A model generated the notes under the pieces. That model saw only the letters and a list, made by a program, of their open reading frames with translations. It searched no databases and was not told where the DNA came from. A stretch of DNA of 64,000 nt from CAWJKP01 sp963843465 (GTDB taxonomy: Bacteria; Planctomycetota; Planctomycetia; Pirellulales; Thermoguttaceae), in assembly GCA_963843465.1 (NCBI GenBank), contig CAWJKP010000002.1:1426001-1490000 (forward strand), read 5' to 3'. Below, one piece after another: positions 46,011-54,625 of the stretch (position 1 is its first letter; each line of letters opens with the position of its first letter). The position numbers were made by a program, and so were the translations under genes.

Positions 46011-47186
46011 TCATCCCTTGTCTCGCGGCCCTGTTCCCTCCGTCTTCTGCCGGTAAATCCGCGTCAGCATCTCCTGATAGCCTTCGACCATCCGCTCAAT
46101 CGACCAATGGGCCACCACCTCCTCGCGGCCGGCCTGGCCCAGGGCCGCGGCCCGGACCGGATCGCCAAGCAGCTCCAGGACTTTCGCGGCCACCTCGTCG
46201 GCACTGCCGGGGGCCACCAGGTAGCCCGTGCGGCCGTCGAGGACCGTCTCCGCAACCGAGCCCACCCGCGTCGCCACCACCGGCTTCCCGCTGGCCATGG
46301 CCTCGAGGATCGAGACCGGATTGGCCTCCATCTTCGACGTCAGCACGAACACGTCGATCAGAGCCAGCAGTTGCGGAACATCGCCGCGGGCGCCGAGGAA
46401 GTGGACCACGCCGGCCAGCCCCAGATCGCCAGCCAAGGCCTCCAGCGTCGCCTGCCGCGGGCCGTCGCCGACGATCAGGTAGCGGCACTCGGGCGATTGG
46501 CGGTGGACCAGCGCGGCCGCGTGCAAGAACAGCTCGTGCTGCTTCTCCGGCCGCAGCGCGGCGACGATCCCGATCACCGGTGCCGCCTGGGGAAGGCCCA
46601 ACGCGTCGCCGAGCGCCGCATCGGCCGCCGCGGGACGGAACCGCTGGGCGTCGACCCCGTTGGGGATCACCACGATCCTCGCGGCCGGGCAACCCTCGTG
46701 CTCGGCCAGGTAGCGGCCGTGCGGCCCGGCCACCGCGACGAAGGCGTCGGTGATCGGCGCCAACAGCCGGTTGAGCGGCTCGACGCGGTCGGGCAGACCG
46801 GTCGAGTGCAGGGCCGAGCAGATCACCGGGATACCCGCCAGCCAGGCGGCCAGCCGGCCCCAGAACATCTTGTCGCCGCCGGTGCCCACGGTGACCACGG
46901 CGTCGATCCGGCGCTCGCCCAGCAGCCGCCGCAGCCGCCCCAGGACGCGGACGTCATATTTGTGCCGCAAGAGGCCGGTAAACGCCGGTATCTCCGCGGC
47001 CAGCACTTCGCCCAAGGGTCCCAGATGTTTGAGGCAGCAGAGCTCCGGCGAAAACCGCGCGCGGTCCAGCCGCCGGACCAGCTCGACCAGGAGCGTCTCC
47101 ATCCCGCCGACCGGCATCGAGGTGATCACGAACATCACCCGCAGCGGTCCGCGCTCTTCCAGGGCCGGCAGGGAGGTGCGTTTCAC
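46011..47186 (-). CDS. Glycosyltransferase family 4 (GT4)
   Basis: 391 residues. Start GTG at 47184-47186; no strong Shine-Dalgarno is visible. Two Rossmann-like domains of GT-B type: N-terminal VMFVITSMPVGGMETLLVEL, linker VIPNGVDAQRF, and nucleotide-sugar domain VIGIVAALRPEKQHELFLHA, YLIVGDGPRQATLEAL and the acidic motif NPVSILEAMASGKPVVATRV with G. It transfers a sugar from an activated donor, probably for cell-envelope or exported polysaccharide. Convergent with the YbjQ-like gene. Donor and acceptor unknown. Confidence 0.9.
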   Translation of the reverse strand: MKRTSLPALEERGPLRVMFVITSMPVGGMETLLVELVRRLDRARFSPELCCLKHLGPLGEVLAAEIPAFTGLLRHKYDVRVLGRLRRLLGERRIDAVVTVGTGGDKMFWGRLAAWLAGIPVICSALHSTGLPDRVEPLNRLLAPITDAFVAVAGPHGRYLAEHEGCPAARIVVIPNGVDAQRFRPAAADAALGDALGLPQAAPVIGIVAALRPEKQHELFLHAAALVHRQSPECRYLIVGDGPRQATLEALAGDLGLAGVVHFLGARGDVPQLLALIDVFVLTSKMEANPVSILEAMASGKPVVATRVGSVAETVLDGRTGYLVAPGSADEVAAKVLELLGDPVRAAALGQAGREEVVAHWSIERMVEGYQEMLTRIYRQKTEGTGPRDKG

Positions 47187-47279
47187 GGGCTCTCGCCCTG
47201 ACGATGAGACCTGACATACGCTTGGATATGACCCAAACGCCGCTTAATCAAGATTGTGCCCAGGAAACGGAGATGGCTT

Positions 47280-47837
47280 TCAGCCTTCTGCCGATGCTGC
47301 TGTGCGTTGCCCATCGTGGTATACGAGTATGGATTCGAGGGGGTCGAAAAAGACCCGTATCTCCTCGGGAGACTTTGCCGCGATTTGCAGAATGTCAGCC
47401 CGCCATCCCTTCTTGCCGAGTTGCGATTCCAGATCTGCAATCAAGTCACTTAGCGCGAAATCATATCGCTCCGATCGCGTGACCACAAAAACCTTGATGA
47501 AGATGGTTGTCAATGGGGCAACGTAGCAAGACTGGACATGAGCCTTTTGCTCCTCGCACCACTCATGCAGGGGGGTAAGAAACTGGTCTTTGAATTGGTG
47601 GAGGTAATGTTCGATCGCCACGGCGTTTTGGCACGCCGTAATCGCGGCCCCCGCAGCTAGGACGAATCGACTTTCGTCCTCGGGCGTAACCACCACCTGT
47701 CCACCAGCCCAGTGGAGCTGGATCGGTCGCCTGGAAACGTCAACACCGGATGCAGGAGTCATTTTCTTCCATCCAACTCGGAGGGGAACCGGTCTGCACA
47801 ACACACTGGAGTGTAGCTCGCTGCACACACAGATCAA
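47280..47837 (-). CDS. Hypothetical protein coupled to antitoxin-like gene
   Basis: 160 or 185 residues. A TTG at 47835-47837 overlaps the antitoxin TGA by 4 nt, and an ATG lies at 47760-47762. It includes RFVLAAGAAITACQNAVAIE, FLTPLHEWCEEQKAHVQSCY and TTIFIKVFVVTRSERYDFAL, with a short hydrophobic patch. It is less G+C-rich than its neighbours. I do not recognise a family, and it is not a PIN domain. Its position after a DUF104-type antitoxin gene suggests a toxin role, but that is only an inference. Confidence 0.55.
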   Translation of the reverse strand: MICVCSELHSSVLCRPVPLRVGWKKMTPASGVDVSRRPIQLHWAGGQVVVTPEDESRFVLAAGAAITACQNAVAIEHYLHQFKDQFLTPLHEWCEEQKAHVQSCYVAPLTTIFIKVFVVTRSERYDFALSDLIADLESQLGKKGWRADILQIAAKSPEEIRVFFDPLESILVYHDGQRTAASAEG

Positions 47838-48067
47838 GAGCCCGCGTGCCCGTAGAGGTAGTGGTCCACCTGGCGCACCGCATCCGTCGGCAGACCCTTG
47901 GCCTTGCCTGCAAGTCGCGACAATGCCCGCCTCACGGTCGGCTGCTTGCCGGCCTCAACCTTCCCACCGCGACGCAAAAGCGGCTTGACAGCCACCTCCG
48001 TCCCCTCGCGCAAGGCCTGCGGGGCCTCCAGCACCACCACGCCGTTCTGCACTCGCCCGCGAATCAT
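47834..48067 (-). CDS. AF2212/PG0164-like (DUF104) antitoxin-family protein
   Basis: 77 residues from ATG 48065-48067. MIRGRVQNGVVVLEAPQALR with EGTEVAVKPL is the classic short beta-rich domain of AF2212/DUF104 antitoxins. The C-terminal part (TVRRALSRLAGKAKGLPTDA) resembles the tail that usually contacts a PIN toxin. Here the following gene (47280-47837) is not a PIN protein, and a 4-nt TTGA overlap couples them. The longer N-terminus beginning at 48103 lies outside the conserved domain. Confidence 0.8.
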   Translation of the reverse strand: MIRGRVQNGVVVLEAPQALREGTEVAVKPLLRRGGKVEAGKQPTVRRALSRLAGKAKGLPTDAVRQVDHYLYGHAGS

Positions 48068-48184
48068 TCTCCAGTTCCTCGCATTGCTACAACCACCGTG
48101 CATCGAACGTCAACCCAGCATCATCCGGGTCCATTATATCGCACTCGGTTATCGCCAGAAATACCTGCTTTCTTGGAAACGAAA

Positions 48185-48211
48185 AGCCCACGGGCTGCTC
48201 ACCCGTGGGCT
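48185..48211 (-). terminator. Rho-independent terminator of hppA
   Basis: A 10-bp stem AGCCCACGGG / CCCGTGGGCT with a 7-nt loop, followed on the minus strand by TTTTCGTTTCC. It lies 40 nt after the hppA stop. Confidence 0.75.
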
Positions 48212-48251
48212 ATGGACCACTTTTCAACCCGGCGATCGCGCGGACCGCGGC

Positions 48252-50900
48252 TTAATGGCCGCTTTCGTCCGTGGCGTCCAGCGTGCCGACGATCTCCAAC
48301 ATCTCGGCCGTCTCATGCTTGCTGCGGTAGACGGCCCAGAGGATCAACGCCACGCAGACCACGACCACCGCCAGACCGATCGGCCACTCGGTGGGCAGGT
48401 TCGACAGCACCGTGGTCACCTTCTGGTCGGGACTGAAGGACTTGACGTCCGGGTGGACGCCGGCCACGTTGTAGGCCAGCACCAGGCCCAGGCCCAGCAG
48501 GCTGACCATGTTCATCACCTTGACCAGCGGGTTGATGGCCGGGCCGGCGGTGTCCTTCAGCGGGTCGCCGACCGTATCGCCGGTAACGCTGGCCTTGTGG
48601 GCCTCCGAGCCCTTGCCGCCGTAAATGCCGTCTTCGATCATCTTCTTGGCGTTGTCCCAGGCCCCGCCCGCATTGGCCATGAAGACCGCCAAAAGCTGCC
48701 CCACCAGGATCATGCCGGCCAAAAAGCCGCCCAAGGCATAGGGGCCCAAGAGGAAGCCCACGGCAAAGGGGGCCAGGATCGCCAGCAGCCCCGGGCCGAT
48801 AAGCTCTTTCTGGGCCGTGCTGGTGCAGATGGCGACCACGCGGCCGTAGTCCGGCTTCTTCGTGCCGGCCATGATCTGCGGGTCCTTGAACTGCACCCGG
48901 CATTCCTTGACGATGAAGAACGCCGCCCGGCCCACCGCCCGGATCAGCATCGAGCTGAAGAGGAAGGGGATCGCCCCGCCGATCAACAGGCCGATGAGCA
49001 CCAGGGGGTTGGCCACCGTGAGGAAGCCGGAGAAGTAGTTGTACTGGGCCTCGGTCATCTGCTGGAGCTTGTCCTCGCTGCCCACGGCGATCACGGCGAT
49101 AAAGCTGGCGAACAGCGAGACGGCGGCGATCACCGCCGAGCCGATGGCGATGCCCTTGGTCTCGGCCTTGGTGGTGTTGCCCACCGCGTCCAGGTCGGCC
49201 AGGATCTGCCGGGCCCGCTTGTAGCTGCCCGGCTCGGCGGCCTCCATGGCCTCCTTGTCGTAGCCCATCTCGCCGATGCCGTTGGCGTTGTCGGCCACCG
49301 GCCCGAAAACGTCCATCGAGATCGTGTTGCCGGTCAGCGTCAACATGCCGATGCCGGTCATGGCCACGCCGTAGGCGATGAACACCGGCGGCGCGCCCCA
49401 GTAGACCAGCACCGAGAGGAAGATCGCCGTGGCGATCACCAGGATCGCGGCCACGGTGCTCTCGTAACCCACGGCGAAGCCCTGGATGATGTTCGTGGCG
49501 TGGCCCGTCTGGCAGGCGCGGGCCAGCGACTTGACCGGGCTGTGCGAGGTGTGGGTATAGTAGCTGGTGACCTTGTTCAGGGCGATCGCCAGGAAGACGC
49601 CGATCAAGCAGGTCAGCGCCGGACGCATGTCCAGGCCGGCGATGCCGAAGTTCTCCCAGGCAGGCAACAGCGACGGGCTATGGCCGGGGAATCCGGCCGC
49701 CGCCATGGGGTACAGTTTCAGATAGTCGGCGTCGAAATAGAGATATCCGAAACCGATGGCGAAGAAACCGGCGATGGAGATCAGCGAGCCGATCCAGAAA
49801 CCGCGATGGACGCTCTTCAGGGCCGTGTCGGAGGTGTCCGAAGCGCCGGCCTTGACGGTGTAGGTGCTGATGATCGAGCCCAGCACGCCCACGCCGCGGA
49901 CCAGCAGCGGGAAGATCACGCCCTTGTGGCCGAAGCTGGCCAGGCCGAGGATCATCGCCGCGACGATGGTCACTTCATAGCTTTCGAAGATGTCGGCGGC
50001 CATGCCGGCGCAGTCGCCGACGTTGTCGCCGACGTTGTCGGCGATGGTGGCCGCGTTGCGGGGATCGTCCTCGGGAATGCCCGCCTCGACCTTGCCCACC
50101 AGGTCGGCGCCGACGTCGGCCGCCTTGGTATAGATCCCGCCGCCGACGCGCATGAACAGCGCCAACAGCGTGCCGCCGAAGCCGAATCCCAAGAGGGCCT
50201 CGTAAGCGTGCTCGCCGTAGACCAGGAAGATGCACGTGCCGCCCAAGAGGCCCAGGCCGTCGGTCAACATGCCGGTGATCGTGCCGGTGCGGTAGCCGAG
50301 CTGCATCGCCTCGCCGTAACTCCGCTTGGCGGCCGCGGCGACGCGGAGATTGCCGGTGGTCGCCAGGCGCATGCCCACGAAGCCCACGCACCAGCTAAAC
50401 AACGAGCCCAGCAGGAAGGCACAGGCGCGGCCGTAGGCATACTGGGGCTGGGTGTACTTGGTGGCCCACAGGGCGACGGTAATGACGATGATCAGCGGGC
50501 CGATCTTGCGGAACTGGGCGGCCAGGTAGGCATTGGCCCCTTCCCGCACGGCCGCGGCGATCTCCTGCATCTTCGGCGTGCCCTGGTCGGCCCTGCGGAC
50601 CTGCCCGACGAGCATCATCGCGTACAGCAGGCCGGCCACGGCCACGCAGAGGATCACGATCAGCGACGCCCGTTCGAGGGGCGTGTACTTGATCGAATCC
50701 ATAAAGGGCGCGAACCACTGGAATCCGCCCTCGGCGGCCTTGGCGGCCGGTTTGTCGGGCGTGCCCACCTGCGGGCCGCCGGTATCGGCCGAAAGGACCG
50801 GCAACGCATAATAGGCGCCGGCAAAGAGAACCGCCATGATCGCCAGGTAGGCGACCTGGACCTTCCTTTGCCTCCACTTCTGACGAAATGCTTGAAACAT
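48252..50900 (-). CDS. hppA: Membrane proton-translocating pyrophosphatase
   Basis: 882 residues. Pumps H+ (or Na+) with energy of pyrophosphate. AGGAG precedes ATG 50898-50900. About 16 membrane helices; the N-terminal extracytoplasmic insert (SADTGGPQVGTPDKPAAKAA) is longer than usual. PPi-binding motif DVGADLVGKVEAGIPEDDPR followed by NAATIADNVGDNVGDCAGMA; second motif DVFGPVADNANGIGEM; third DNAKKMIEDGIYGGKGSEAH. At GNTTKAETKG residue 578 is Lys, the signature of the K+-independent class, which is normally H+-pumping. Followed by a terminator, preceded by its own gap. Confidence 0.95.
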   Translation of the reverse strand: MFQAFRQKWRQRKVQVAYLAIMAVLFAGAYYALPVLSADTGGPQVGTPDKPAAKAAEGGFQWFAPFMDSIKYTPLERASLIVILCVAVAGLLYAMMLVGQVRRADQGTPKMQEIAAAVREGANAYLAAQFRKIGPLIIVITVALWATKYTQPQYAYGRACAFLLGSLFSWCVGFVGMRLATTGNLRVAAAAKRSYGEAMQLGYRTGTITGMLTDGLGLLGGTCIFLVYGEHAYEALLGFGFGGTLLALFMRVGGGIYTKAADVGADLVGKVEAGIPEDDPRNAATIADNVGDNVGDCAGMAADIFESYEVTIVAAMILGLASFGHKGVIFPLLVRGVGVLGSIISTYTVKAGASDTSDTALKSVHRGFWIGSLISIAGFFAIGFGYLYFDADYLKLYPMAAAGFPGHSPSLLPAWENFGIAGLDMRPALTCLIGVFLAIALNKVTSYYTHTSHSPVKSLARACQTGHATNIIQGFAVGYESTVAAILVIATAIFLSVLVYWGAPPVFIAYGVAMTGIGMLTLTGNTISMDVFGPVADNANGIGEMGYDKEAMEAAEPGSYKRARQILADLDAVGNTTKAETKGIAIGSAVIAAVSLFASFIAVIAVGSEDKLQQMTEAQYNYFSGFLTVANPLVLIGLLIGGAIPFLFSSMLIRAVGRAAFFIVKECRVQFKDPQIMAGTKKPDYGRVVAICTSTAQKELIGPGLLAILAPFAVGFLLGPYALGGFLAGMILVGQLLAVFMANAGGAWDNAKKMIEDGIYGGKGSEAHKASVTGDTVGDPLKDTAGPAINPLVKVMNMVSLLGLGLVLAYNVAGVHPDVKSFSPDQKVTTVLSNLPTEWPIGLAVVVVCVALILWAVYRSKHETAEMLEIVGTLDATDESGH

Positions 50901-50981
50901 GGAAACTCCTGCGGAAAAAGACCTACGTACCTTGGCCCTAAAAGCTACCGCAAGCGTCTCTGCATGTCAAAGGGGGTGGGC

Positions 50982-52253
50982 TCATGCGCCCGCCAACGGT
51001 GACGGGGGAGCCGCCGGCGGCAGCGTCGGAGGCGTCGCGGCCGGCGGCGGGTTCTGCCAGGCGTCATACCGCAACTGGTCCGCCGTGGTCTGACCGGACA
51101 TGGCCAAATAGAACATCGCGTGCAGAAGCATGGCGTAGGGACCCACGCCGAAGAGGAGCCCGATCCCACAGGTCAGCGGGATAGCCGCAATCGTCAGCAG
51201 GCCGATCAGCAGGTAGCTGACGAAAAGGATGAGCTTGTTCCCATTGGTGATTTGCCGTGAAAGGCCGAGCGACTGGACCGCGTCGGCATTGCGGTCGACG
51301 ATCAAGCAACTGAACTGGGAGAACATCAGGCCAACCACGGCACAGGGGATGCTTGCCAAGACGAAGGCGCCAACCGCCGCTACGATCCAGCGCTCGTTGC
51401 CGCCGCCCTGGAAACCGAGGAAGGCCACGGATCCGGCAACGGCCACCCCGACCAGCACGATTCCCCCGATGATCAGACCCAGGAGGATGGAAGCGAGGAT
51501 CGCATGAAGCAGATACGGACCCCCGGAAAAGAGCACCCCGACCAACGTCGGCTCCCCGCGCGCAATACTGATCATGCCACGGAGTTGCCCGAGGCTGATC
51601 CAGATGCCGAAGATCATGGACGCCAACGTCATGACAATCGTGACGATCACGCTGACCGCCGGATCGCGTGCGGCGACGTGGGCAACCCCCTCAACGACCT
51701 GGACGACGATGTTCGCCAGGAAACTCAGCCCGAAGGTGGCCATGTACAGCCCCAGGCAGATGCCGTACTGATCTTTGAAGACCTTCCACGTGCGGCTGAA
51801 GAGGTCGCCCACTTCGACGGTCGTGGGAACGATCGCTCCCTGCGGACCCGGAGGCAGCCAACTGGGCGGGCCGCGGAAATCGCCGGGCGACTCGTAAGGA
51901 TTCACCGGTCCGCCCGGGCCTTGAGGGCCGCCGGGCGCCGCCCCGGCCCAGGGCGAGCCGAAAGGCGTCGCACCAGGCGACTGCGGGCCGAAAGGCGTCG
52001 CACCAGGCGACTGCGGGCCGAAAGGCGCCGCACCAGGCGACTGCGGGCCGAAAGGCGCCGCACCAGGCCATGTCGAGGCTCCTCCCGCGGCCGGCGGTGC
52101 GCTGGCAGCCCCGGGAGGGGCCGCCGTCCCGCTCGCCGCAGCCGGAACCGTCAGCACCAGTCCACAACTGGGGCATTTTGCCTGTTTCCCCGCCGCGTCG
52201 TCGCCGGTCCGCAGCAGCCGATTGCATTGAGTACAGCGAAATTCGATGGCCAT
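50982..52253 (-). CDS. Zinc-ribbon multi-pass membrane protein
   Basis: 423 residues. A CxxC-CxxC zinc ribbon (CTQCNRLLRTGDD, AKCPSCG) at residues 7-30, a Gly/Pro/Ala low-complexity region with a 10-residue tandem repeat (PFGPQSPGA), then about five to six membrane segments (YGICLGLYMATFGLSFLANI, LASILLGLIIGGIVLVGVAV, LFVSYLLIGLLTIAAIPLTC). This layout is seen in planctomycete proteins with a glycerophosphodiester phosphodiesterase-like membrane domain (DUF975-like). No catalytic site is visible. Function unknown. Confidence 0.8.
   Translation of the reverse strand: MAIEFRCTQCNRLLRTGDDAAGKQAKCPSCGLVLTVPAAASGTAAPPGAASAPPAAGGASTWPGAAPFGPQSPGAAPFGPQSPGATPFGPQSPGATPFGSPWAGAAPGGPQGPGGPVNPYESPGDFRGPPSWLPPGPQGAIVPTTVEVGDLFSRTWKVFKDQYGICLGLYMATFGLSFLANIVVQVVEGVAHVAARDPAVSVIVTIVMTLASMIFGIWISLGQLRGMISIARGEPTLVGVLFSGGPYLLHAILASILLGLIIGGIVLVGVAVAGSVAFLGFQGGGNERWIVAAVGAFVLASIPCAVVGLMFSQFSCLIVDRNADAVQSLGLSRQITNGNKLILFVSYLLIGLLTIAAIPLTCGIGLLFGVGPYAMLLHAMFYLAMSGQTTADQLRYDAWQNPPPAATPPTLPPAAPPSPLAGA
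51958..52069. repeat. 30-bp tandem repeat inside coding sequence
   Basis: Units of 30 nt begin at 51961, 51991, 52021 and 52051 (partial), each CGAAAGGCG(T/C)CGCACCAGGC plus ACTGCGGGC. They encode four 10-residue (GA(A/T)PFGPQSP) units in the membrane protein. Confidence 0.9.
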
Positions 52254-52304
52254 GATGGCACCAGTCTAGCGGCAACAGACCGCCGAGAAAAGGGGGCAAA
52301 GCGA

Positions 52305-52518
52305 GTAGGGTGGGCTTTATTGATCCTCAGGTAAGTAATGCCGGGCAGACGTGGGGCAGGTTGCTAACCTGCCAGGCAGATTGGCAATCTGCCCCACGGC
52401 ATTACTTACCTGAGGATCAATAGCCCGCTCTTGTACTCGTCACGCTCCGCGTGACGTTATCCCTCGCGCGGAGCGAGAGGAGTACAGCATCGGAAGGGCG
52501 GACTGAAGTCCACCCTAC
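52305..52518. repeat. Nested repeats: family K split by two other elements
   Basis: A family K left arm (GTAGGGTGGGCTT at 52305-52317) resumes as GCCCGC at 52423. Between lies an inverted-repeat element (52318-52422) with arms TATTGATCCTCAGGTAAGTA and an inner GGGGCAGGTTGCTAACCTGC hairpin. A family B pair follows (52433-52485). The right K-like arm is GGCGGACTGAAGTCCACCCT ending AC at 52518. No gene is present. Confidence 0.85.
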
Positions 52519-52527
52519 GTGCCAGGT

Positions 52528-54506
52528 CTACTTCCTTTGCGAGCCTCCGCGGGCCCGGTCCAACAGCGCCTTGGCGCGGTCGGCCGCGCCGCTATCACCG
52601 GCGGCGAGCACCTCTTGCATGGCCTTGGCGACCGCGGCCGGGTCCTGGCGGATCAGCTTCTCCGCGATCGCCACGGCGACACGGCCCGCCTCTTGCTTCA
52701 CGTCGGCCTGGGCCAGGAAGGCAACGGCCAACGAGAGCGACTCGGCGCTCGGATGGCGCTGGAGGATCTCCAACACGAGTTTCTTCTCCTCGTCCCGCTG
52801 GCACAGGGCCGACGCCTCCCGGCACATGGCCAACTGCTGGGCCACCGGCAGCTTGAGCTGCCGGGCGATCCGCAGATAGCCCCGCAGGGCGCGGGTCTTG
52901 TACTTGGCTTCGGAGGCCGACTTCGCCACGTCCAACAACACCGGCGCCGCATCGGCCGTCATCCATCCGCCCAGCAATCGGCTGGCGGCATCCTGGAGCT
53001 GGGGATCGGCCGCTTTTGCCGCGGCCCCCAGTGCTTCCAGCGCCGTGGGACCGCCCATCGCTCCGAGGATCTCCAGGAACTTGCACTTCACCGCCGCCGG
53101 CGCCCGGCCATGGCGGCCACCAGTTTCGCGGCGCACGCTTCCCGATCCGCCATGCGGACACATGCCACGCGCAAGGCCGCCTCGGCCGCTGCGGCCTCCT
53201 CGGCTTTCTGCGGATCGGCAACCCGACGCAGCAAGAGCGGCAGGTCGCTAAGCTCGATCGTGGCCCCCAACGCCGTCAGGGCGGCGGAGCGGACCTGGGC
53301 GTCGGGATCGTCCGCGGCCTTCAAAAGCGCGGCCGCGGCGCCCTCGATCCGCCGCCGTCCGGCAAGTTGTATGAGGATCTGCCGGTCCTTCCCTTCCGCC
53401 TTGGGCAGCCGGGCGGCCAGCTCGTCGTCCACCTCCTTGCCGGGCAGGTCCGCCAACACCGTCAGGGCCGTTGCCGACACGTCCGTGTCGCTTTCTTTCG
53501 CCAGTTCCCAGAGCGCCGGCACGCACGACGCGTTACCCAACCTCGCCAGCGCGCGGATCGCCACCCGCCGCGCCTGCGGCGGACCGCTCTTGGCCGTCTG
53601 CAGCACGGCGGGCAGGGCCGCCGCATCGCCCCGGTCGGCCAGCGCGAGGATCAACAACGCCTGCCGATCCGGCGACGCCCGGCCCAGCTCGGCCACCAAG
53701 GCGTCGGTCGCCTCGCGGCCCGACATCTCGCGGGCGGTACGCAATCCAATCGCAAAGAGCGACTTGTCCGCCGACCGCAACTGCTCGACCAACAGCGGCA
53801 GTCCCGTCGACTTCCGCGCCAGGATCGCTCCCCGGACCGCTTCCAGAATTCGCTGCTTGGGCACGTCCGCCTTGCGGACCAGGTCGTACAACCGCACGGC
53901 TTCGGCCGACTTTCCTTCGGCCAAGTACCGCTCCGCGCAGAGAATACAGCCTTGCGCAATGGCCGAACGGGCTGCGGCCGGCGCGCCGGCCAGCGACCGC
54001 TCCAGGGCGCCCGCGGCCGCCGCGCCGCCGATGCGACCCAGGGCCACGGCGGCCGCCGACGCCACGCCGGCATCGGGGTCCCTCAGCTTCTCGACCAGTC
54101 CCTTGACCGCCTTGGGATCGCGGCGGACTGCGATCGAATTGATCGCGCCGATCAACAGCCGGCCCTGCAATTTGCCCATCGCTTCACGCAGGGCGTTGCC
54201 GGCGGCCGGATCGGGAATCGCTTCCAAAGCAATCCTTGCCCAGGAGGCCAGATCCTTGTCCGGCAAGAGTGCGGCCAGCGCGGGGACGGCGTCCTTGGCG
54301 CCGTAGATGGCCAGTTGCTTGCAAGTGATCGCCTTTTGGGCCGGCGGTGCGTCAGACTGGAGCACGCGGATCAATGCCTGCTCCTTCTCCCGGGTCGTGC
54401 CCTGGTTGTCGGCCGCGGCCGCAACGGCTTGCGCGAAGACCAGCCAGGAAAGCGTCGACGCAATGCCGAACGCTCCGACGGCGAGATAGCGAATCTTGAG
54501 TATCAT
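52528..54506 (-). CDS. Exported HEAT-repeat protein (frameshifted)
   Basis: About 659 residues after adding one base in the GGGCGCC tract near 53098-53106 (AAKLVAAMAG joins APAAVKCKFLEI). ATG 54504-54506, preceded by GGGAGAACC, opens a hydrophobic signal (YLAVGAFGIASTLSWLVFAQ). The rest is a chain of about 12-14 HEAT/PBS-lyase-like helical pairs, for example KDAVPALAALLPDKDLASWA, AVKGLVEKLRDPDAGVASAA and PALWELAKESDTDVSATALT. HEAT solenoids act as protein-binding scaffolds. No catalytic site is seen. Lies upstream of the third Gfo/Idh/MocA gene on the same strand in the order of genes but separated by a repeat. Confidence 0.85.
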
Positions 54507-54529
54507 GGTGGTTCTCCCTGTCAATTGTC

Positions 54530-54625
54530 TGTTACGTAGGATGGGCATTCATGCCCGTCGCTGCCCACTTGTTCTTGATCTGGCGGGCCATCGTTCAGGT
54601 CGGGCAGGAATGCCCAACCTACAGC
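54530..54625. repeat. Family J GTAG hairpin pair
   Basis: GTAGGATGGGCATTCATGCC with CGTC and an inverted arm GGGCAGGAATGCCCAACCTA with C. It lies between the HEAT gene and the Gfo/Idh/MocA gene and supplies the latter's TAG stop. Confidence 0.85.

Noticed and set aside
47898..51002. Open frame of about 1030 codons on the plus strand
   Set aside because: It is antisense to the well-supported hppA gene and to the antitoxin-like gene, with His/Asp/Gly-rich nonsense composition.
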